33,508 bases of DNA from a virus: positions 1 to 33,508 of the IMG/VR virus record IMGVR_UViG_3300031857_000750, one strand, 5' to 3'. Shown in pieces: positions 31,104 through 33,508 of the stretch. The position numbers were made by a program, and so were the translations under genes. Under the pieces are notes generated by a model, which saw only the letters and a list, made by a program, of their open reading frames with translations, ran no database searches and was not told the origin of the DNA. Each line of letters opens with the position of its first letter. The first letter of the stretch is position 1.

Positions 31104-31285
31104 GATTCGTCTTTCAAATAAGTTGTTAAGCGTTTGATTCGGTCTTGGTGATACTCACCCATGCGTTTGGCATATTCTTGTGCGCTGAGAGCCTCTAACA
31201 GCTTGCGTTGTGCCATTTCAAGTTCTTTAGCAGCCAACTCTTTTGGTGATGGCAAGCGGAAATAATCTTTGAATTTGTCAATCAT
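31100..31285 (-). CDS. small helical protein (61 aa)
   Basis: ATG 31285 has GAGG eight bases upstream, which supports this start over an in-frame ATG at 31348. The product is Leu/Glu/Lys/Ala-rich: F-R-L-P-S-P-K-E-L-A-A-K-E-L-E-M-A, then A-Q-E-Y-A-K-R-M. It is probably one long amphipathic or coiled-coil helix. It lies just after a 30-residue membrane peptide and overlaps the lipoprotein by four bases. Function unknown. Confidence 0.65.
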   Translation of the reverse strand: MIDKFKDYFRLPSPKELAAKELEMAQRKLLEALSAQEYAKRMGEYHQDRIKRLTTYLKDES

Positions 31286-31287
31286 GG

Positions 31288-31380
31288 TCAGCCTCTCCAT
31301 GCGAGCATTACGCCCCAACCACCAAAGATGATGATTGCCAATGTCCATTCGACAATTGTTGTGATGATCTTAGATTTCAT
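31288..31380 (-). CDS. tiny membrane peptide (30 aa)
   Basis: ATG 31380 follows AAAGGA and the ORF ends at TGA 31288-31290, two bases before the next start. The peptide is K-S-K-I-I-T-T-I-V-E-W-T-L-A-I-I-I, then F-G-G-W-G-V-M-L-A-W-R-G, one hydrophobic segment with positively charged ends. Short membrane peptides in early phage operons often target host membrane enzymes. Strong ribosome site, tight spacing and composition support it. Confidence 0.6.
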   Translation of the reverse strand: MKSKIITTIVEWTLAIIIFGGWGVMLAWRG

Positions 31381-31642
31381 TTTGTTCCTTTAGCATACGA
31401 GCGTGATGAATCTTGGCCTCAGACACAATGCGTTCAAATTCAGATGAGGACAGATCGCAAGAAATGTCATCACCCTTTTCGCTAAAGACAAACACATCGT
31501 AAATTTCTGCTGAGTTGTGGTCATGGGGCAGATTAAATTCTTCTGGGTAGTAGTCATACCCGACCTTGACTTTCTCAAGGGTTGTGCCATCGTCATAAGT
31601 GACAAACTCATCAAAGTGGTAGTGAAGTTTGTAGTCAATCAT
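31370..31642 (-). CDS. acidic hypothetical protein (90 aa)
   Basis: An acidic, Tyr/Asp-rich protein: Y-H-F-D-E-F-V-T-Y-D-D-G, V-G-Y-D-Y-Y-P-E-E-F, and a C-terminal helix (E-F-E-R-I-V-S-E-A-K-I-H-H-A-R). The charge could mimic DNA, but that is speculative. AAGGAG precedes the start. It overlaps the tiny membrane peptide by 11 bases. No family recognised. Confidence 0.65.
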   Translation of the reverse strand: MIDYKLHYHFDEFVTYDDGTTLEKVKVGYDYYPEEFNLPHDHNSAEIYDVFVFSEKGDDISCDLSSSEFERIVSEAKIHHARMLKEQNEI

Positions 31643-31651
31643 GGCAACTCC

Positions 31652-31873
31652 TTAATTAAGAATTAAACGGCCTGTTAAGCCAAAAGATTTCAAGGTAGAA
31701 ATTGCGTTTTGGATTGCTTCTTTACGAGAATGTCCAAAAAACACGGGAGGGACATTTGTGCCTGGCAAAGCACAATCAAACTCAATTACCCAAGCTGGCG
31801 GCACAGTGGCACGAATACGAGGGTTGTATTGTTCTTGTTGAAAGTAGCAATCTGCTTTGAAAAGTTGTGTCAT
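31652..31873 (-). CDS. hypothetical early protein (73 aa), first gene of the leftward operon
   Basis: AGGAG lies six bases before ATG 31873. The product has A-W-V-I-E-F-D-C-A-L-P-G and G-H-S-R-K-E-A-I-Q-N-A-I, an alpha-beta pattern that recalls small HicB-like folds, though I see no toxin partner. As first gene after the divergent control region it is expected to be expressed very early. Function unknown. Confidence 0.62.
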   Translation of the reverse strand: MTQLFKADCYFQQEQYNPRIRATVPPAWVIEFDCALPGTNVPPVFFGHSRKEAIQNAISTLKSFGLTGRLILN

Positions 31874-31884
31874 ATTGACTCCTA

Positions 31885-31915
31885 AAAAGACCCCAAGAAG
31901 TTCAGGGCATGGGGC
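31885..31915 (-). terminator. possible attenuator in the leader of the leftward operon
   Basis: Read on the minus strand, CCCCA (31915-31911) can pair with TGGGG (31896-31892), followed by TCTTTTT (31891-31885) and then the AGGAG ribosome site of the first gene. The stem is only five pairs with a 14-base loop, so it is at best a weak or regulated terminator. Lambda PL leaders also hold attenuation sites. Confidence 0.38.
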
Positions 31916-31953
31916 TAGTGTACACCAAACTAAACACGCAACAAGATTCTTTT

Positions 31954-31971
31954 ATTAGGACTTTCCCTAAT
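31954..31971. promoter_or_regulatory. candidate operator between leftward and cro promoters
   Basis: ATTAGG (31954-31959) and CCTAAT (31966-31971) form an inverted repeat with six bases between, in the 146-base divergent gap. The position suits a Cro operator, but only one clear copy was seen and binding is unproven. A leftward promoter (TTGTTG, 16 bases, TACACT on the minus strand) is possible nearby but weak. Confidence 0.4.
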
Positions 31972-32004
31972 GTTGTATTTATGCAAATGCTTAAATGTTT
32001 ATTT

Positions 32005-32013
32005 TGCTATACT
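32005..32013 (+). promoter_or_regulatory. extended -10 promoter of the Cro-like gene (probable leaderless start)
   Basis: TGC plus TATACT (32005-32013) forms an extended -10 element. Six bases separate it from ATG 32020, with no ribosome site. No good -35 is visible, as is usual for extended -10 promoters. The layout copies the promoter at 2488-2496. Confidence 0.62.
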
Positions 32014-32019
32014 TGCCAA

Positions 32020-32175
32020 ATGGACAAACAAAAGGCTATCACCCTTGCTGGCTCACAGAGTGAGCTTGCCCGTATCTTGGGCATCACTAGAGCCGCAGTT
32101 CACAATTGGAAGATGATTCCTACGGGGCGTTTGTATCAATTGATGATCCTAAAACCTGAGTGGTTTGACAAATAG
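32020..32175 (+). CDS. cro: Cro-like helix-turn-helix repressor (51 aa)
   Basis: ATG 32020 gives a 51-residue protein of Cro size. The helix-turn-helix is A-G-S-Q-S-E-L-A-R-I-L-G-I-T-R-A-A-V-H-N-W, followed by I-P-T-G-R-L-Y-Q-L, as in Cro/YdaS-type regulators that start the rightward operon. In-frame ATGs upstream (31909, 31981) would add a Cys-rich extension not expected of Cro. It probably represses the divergent early promoters. No cI-type partner gene is found on the other side of the control region, where small unknown genes lie instead. Confidence 0.78.
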   Translation: MDKQKAITLAGSQSELARILGITRAAVHNWKMIPTGRLYQLMILKPEWFDK

Positions 32176-32191
32176 GAAAAGTATGTATAAT
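32165..32191 (+). promoter_or_regulatory. consensus promoter for the structured RNA
   Basis: A perfect TTGACA (32165-32170) and a perfect TATAAT (32186-32191) are separated by 15 bases, two shorter than ideal. The -35 overlaps the last codons of the Cro-like gene. The predicted start at about 32198 is exactly the first base of the first hairpin of the RNA. Confidence 0.68.
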
Positions 32192-32197
32192 CCAAAT

Positions 32198-32354
32198 CGT
32201 CTGAGTGGCATCAGACGAGTGACGCTAATCACGAAAACCCCGCAGAATTTTGTGTGGTCTTGTCAGACGGCAAGTGAACTTTTGATTAGCGTCATTCGTT
32301 TGCTGTTGCTCTCGCCAAGAGCCAAGACCACAGAGCATTTTGCGGGGTTTTTTC
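32198..32354 (+). ncRNA. candidate structured regulatory RNA with crossing long-range helices
   Basis: About 157 nt from a consensus promoter to a U tract. Hairpin H1: CGTCTGA (32198-32204) with TCAGACG (32211-32217). Helix A: 32220-32230 with 32284-32294, eleven perfect pairs. Helix B/C: 32234-32262 with 32323-32351, 29 positions with only two mismatches (two G-U pairs), containing AAAACCCCGCA and TGTGGTCTTG blocks. A small hairpin GCTCT/AGAGC (32308-32322) sits next to it. A third TCAGACG/H1-arm copy at 32263-32269 could compete with H1. Helices A and B/C cross, so the RNA is a pseudoknot or a two-state switch. It resembles no family I know. Confidence 0.7.
32234..32353 (+). terminator. long-range intrinsic terminator at the 3' end of the structured RNA
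   Basis: AAAACCCCGCA (32234-32244) pairs with TGCGGGGTTTT (32341-32351), and TTTTTT (32348-32353) then CTTTT follow. The 5' arm lies in the loop of helix A, so formation of helix A could delay or prevent termination. Without the distant 5' arm I see no local strong terminator. Confidence 0.62.
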
Positions 32355-32461
32355 TTTTGGCAAGGCCGTACTCCACACGACAGCAGCGCATTTGCATGGA
32401 TGGCTTGGAAGAAAACACCGACAACAGGACACACCCCCTGACTTGCCGACCAGCGTTGGTT

Positions 32462-32555
32462 AAGCGACTGGTAAAGGATTGGGTACAACGGTGGAACAAG
32501 GCCCAATCTATAAGTGAATTGACCCGTCAAGCGCACTTGGTCGCTTTTGTTTTTA
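32462..32555 (+). other. second structured non-coding stretch upstream of the replication gene
   Basis: The 220 bases between 32358 and 32577 hold no convincing gene. AAGCGAC (32462-32468) pairs with GTCGCTT (32540-32546), enclosing GATTGGG (32477-32483) with CCCAATC (32502-32508). A T-rich run (32545-32554) follows the closing helix, like a terminator. GGCAAG near 32359 may also pair with CTTGCC near 32441. This could be a leader, a second small RNA or part of the origin. Confidence 0.42.
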
Positions 32556-32577
32556 GTTAGCTAAATTAAGATGAATT

Positions 32578-33000
32578 ATGGAAAACAGATCGATGGAGAA
32601 AGGTGGTATATCCACCCTTGGAGAACCTATGCCTGAATTATTTGAATCAGGGTTTGAGAGATTCTGGAAAGCATGGCCCGCATCAACAAGAAAAGGTGCG
32701 AAGTCCGAATGTAAAAAGAAATGGGAGAAGCATTATTGCGAAACCCAAACCGACCAAATCATCAAACACATTGAATGGTTAAAGACCACAGAACAATGGC
32801 TTAAAGGCAATGGTGCTTTTATTCCCGCCCCTTTGGTCTATCTTAACCAACAACGATGGGATGGCGCTGAAGTGCCTGAAATGAAGCCCAAACCCACAAT
32901 AGACCCTGCCTTGGCAAAGATTGAAGCTGACCGCAAAAAGGCTTCACCCATGCCTGAATACATAAGGCTAAAAATGGCACAAATGAAAGGTAGGTTATGA
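32578..33000 (+). CDS. phage replication organiser (lambda O-like) C-terminal-type protein
   Basis: The first ATG (32578) gives 140 residues; ATG 32629 has a better ribosome site (GGAG, five bases upstream) and gives 123 (M-P-E-L-F-E-S-G). The core F-E-R-F-W-K-A-W-P, then K-W-E-K-H-Y, G-A-F-I-P-A-P-L-V-Y-L-N-Q-Q-R-W is the C-terminal domain of many replication initiators, which recruits the helicase or its loader. The usual N-terminal winged-helix domain is missing, so it may work as a small loader or adaptor. It is coupled (ATGA) to the methyltransferase. Confidence 0.72.
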   Translation: MENRSMEKGGISTLGEPMPELFESGFERFWKAWPASTRKGAKSECKKKWEKHYCETQTDQIIKHIEWLKTTEQWLKGNGAFIPAPLVYLNQQRWDGAEVPEMKPKPTIDPALAKIEADRKKASPMPEYIRLKMAQMKGRL

Positions 33001-33508
33001 ATGAGTTGGCTCTTTTCGCAGGTGCTGGTGGAGGAATACTTGGGGGAAAACTTCTCGGATGGCGAACAGTCTGTGCAGTCGAATGGGAAGCCTACCCAGC
33101 AAGCGTACTGTGCGCCCGACAAAATGACGGGCTTCTCCCGCCTTTCCCGATTTGGGATGACGTACAAACCTTTGATGGAAACCCGTGGCGAGGAATTGTT
33201 GACGTTGTATCTGGCGGCTTTCCATGTACCGACATCAGCATTGCAGGGCGAGGCGCAGGGCTTGACGGAGAAAGTTCCTCAATGTGGTATCACATGGCGA
33301 GGGTGGTTAGCGAAGTTCGACCCAGATTCGTATTCGTGGAAAACAGCCCAATGCTCATTCATCGAGGAATCGGGCGAGTGCTTGGAGACCTTTCCAGCCT
33401 CGGGTATGACACGAGGTGGACTGTTATGGGAGCAAACGAGGTCGGAGCGCCCCACCAAAGGGATAGAACGTGGATTGTGGCGCACTCCAGACACGGGGGG
33501 GGGGGGGA
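32997..33508 (+). CDS. C5-cytosine DNA methyltransferase, N-terminal part (runs off the right edge)
   Basis: ATG 32997 overlaps the previous stop (ATGA). 170 codons are present. F-A-G-A-G-G-G at residues 7-13 is motif I for SAM. S-G-G-F-P-C-T-D-I at 72-80 holds the catalytic Cys77. E-N-S-P at 115-118 is motif VI, and Q-R-D-R at 154-157 is motif VIII. The reading frame enters the poly-G run at 33495 and is cut off before the recognition domain. The C-terminal end of such a protein lies at 1-134, so the two are probably one gene. Confidence 0.9.
   Translation, partial: MNELALFAGAGGGILGGKLLGWRTVCAVEWEAYPASVLCARQNDGLLPPFPIWDDVQTFDGNPWRGIVDVVSGGFPCTDISIAGRGAGLDGESSSMWYHMARVVSEVRPRFVFVENSPMLIHRGIGRVLGDLSSLGYDTRWTVMGANEVGAPHQRDRTWIVAHSRHGGGG
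33495..33507. other. run of 13 G at the contig end (probable assembly or read artefact)
   Basis: Thirteen G precede the last A, in the middle of a conserved enzyme gene whose codons fail to continue sensibly. Two-colour sequencers call G when signal is lost, so this is probably a false end rather than biology. Confidence 0.7.

Noticed and set aside
32225-32536. 103-codon open frame on the - strand in the same region
   Set aside because: It lies on the inverted repeats, which open frames on both strands by symmetry; no ribosome site and no coding character.
32165-32560. 131-codon open frame on the + strand across the structured RNA
   Set aside because: It starts inside the Cro-like gene without a ribosome site, its residues show no domain pattern, and the region is explained better by the promoter and inverted repeats.
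33279-33494. - strand open frame under the methyltransferase
   Set aside because: It is the complement of a strongly conserved enzyme on the + strand.
33495-33507. Poly-G run as a possible biological slippery or G-quadruplex site
   Set aside because: It is at the contig end and interrupts a conserved gene, so a sequencing artefact is more likely.
1-33508. tRNA genes, rRNA, IS elements or attachment sites
   Set aside because: I found no cloverleaf with a T-loop pattern, no transposase and no integrase next to a repeat that would mark an att site; a tool such as tRNAscan would be needed for certainty.

Overview
The window is a nearly complete genome of a tailed bacteriophage with a short-tailed (podovirus) P22-like virion. 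The portal, coat, gp4-like and gp10-like tail genes and the ejection-protein cluster all fit that type. Host signs are Gram-negative: a GH24 muramidase with a holin-like neighbour, a lipobox lipoprotein, strong AGGAG-type ribosome sites and a lambda-like control region. Base composition and codon style recall phages of freshwater beta-proteobacteria, but that host guess is weak. I see no integrase, cI-type repressor, tRNA, IS element or CRISPR array.

The two ends belong to one gene. The window starts inside the C-terminus of a C5-cytosine DNA methyltransferase and ends inside its N-terminal half, same strand, just before a run of 13 G. This is best read as a circular or circularly permuted genome broken in the methyltransferase target-recognition region.

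Layout (+ strand unless stated). 1-2444: early-right/nin-like genes (two overlapping small ORFs, HNH-AP2 endonuclease, RusA resolvase, NinB, zinc ribbon, HNH-like protein), closed by an intrinsic terminator at 2464-2488. 2491-4611: an extended -10 promoter with no room for a leader, then small genes including a DUF5856-like protein and a GroES co-chaperonin. 4643-8328: small and large terminase, portal. 8329-10911: an apparent capsid transcription unit (promoter, leader hairpin, scaffold, coat, small virion protein, terminator). 10925-20681: glycosyltransferase, three large fibre/spike proteins, gp4- and gp10-like tail proteins. 20681-25835: small fibre-like protein, cupin, three ejection-type proteins. 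25835-28595: a row of small membrane and zinc-binding proteins leading to a holin-like protein and a lysozyme.

28581-31873 is transcribed leftward: Rad52-like annealing protein (DUF1071/Sak), YqaJ exonuclease, an SSB-like small protein with an acidic tip, a winged-helix protein, a zinc ribbon, a lipoprotein and tiny membrane proteins. This resembles the lambda PL recombination operon. A divergent control region (31874-32019) then leads to a Cro-like gene.

The most unusual item is next. A promoter with consensus hexamers (32165-32191) fires into about 157 nt without convincing coding content. This stretch has a 5' hairpin at the predicted start, an 11-bp long-range helix and a 29-position near-perfect inverted repeat ending in a U tract. 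The two long-range helices cross, so the RNA must either be pseudoknotted or switch between two folds. It lies where lambda has cII, between cro and the replication gene, and is the best candidate for an undescribed phage regulatory RNA. A replication-organiser fragment (to 33000) and the methyltransferase follow.
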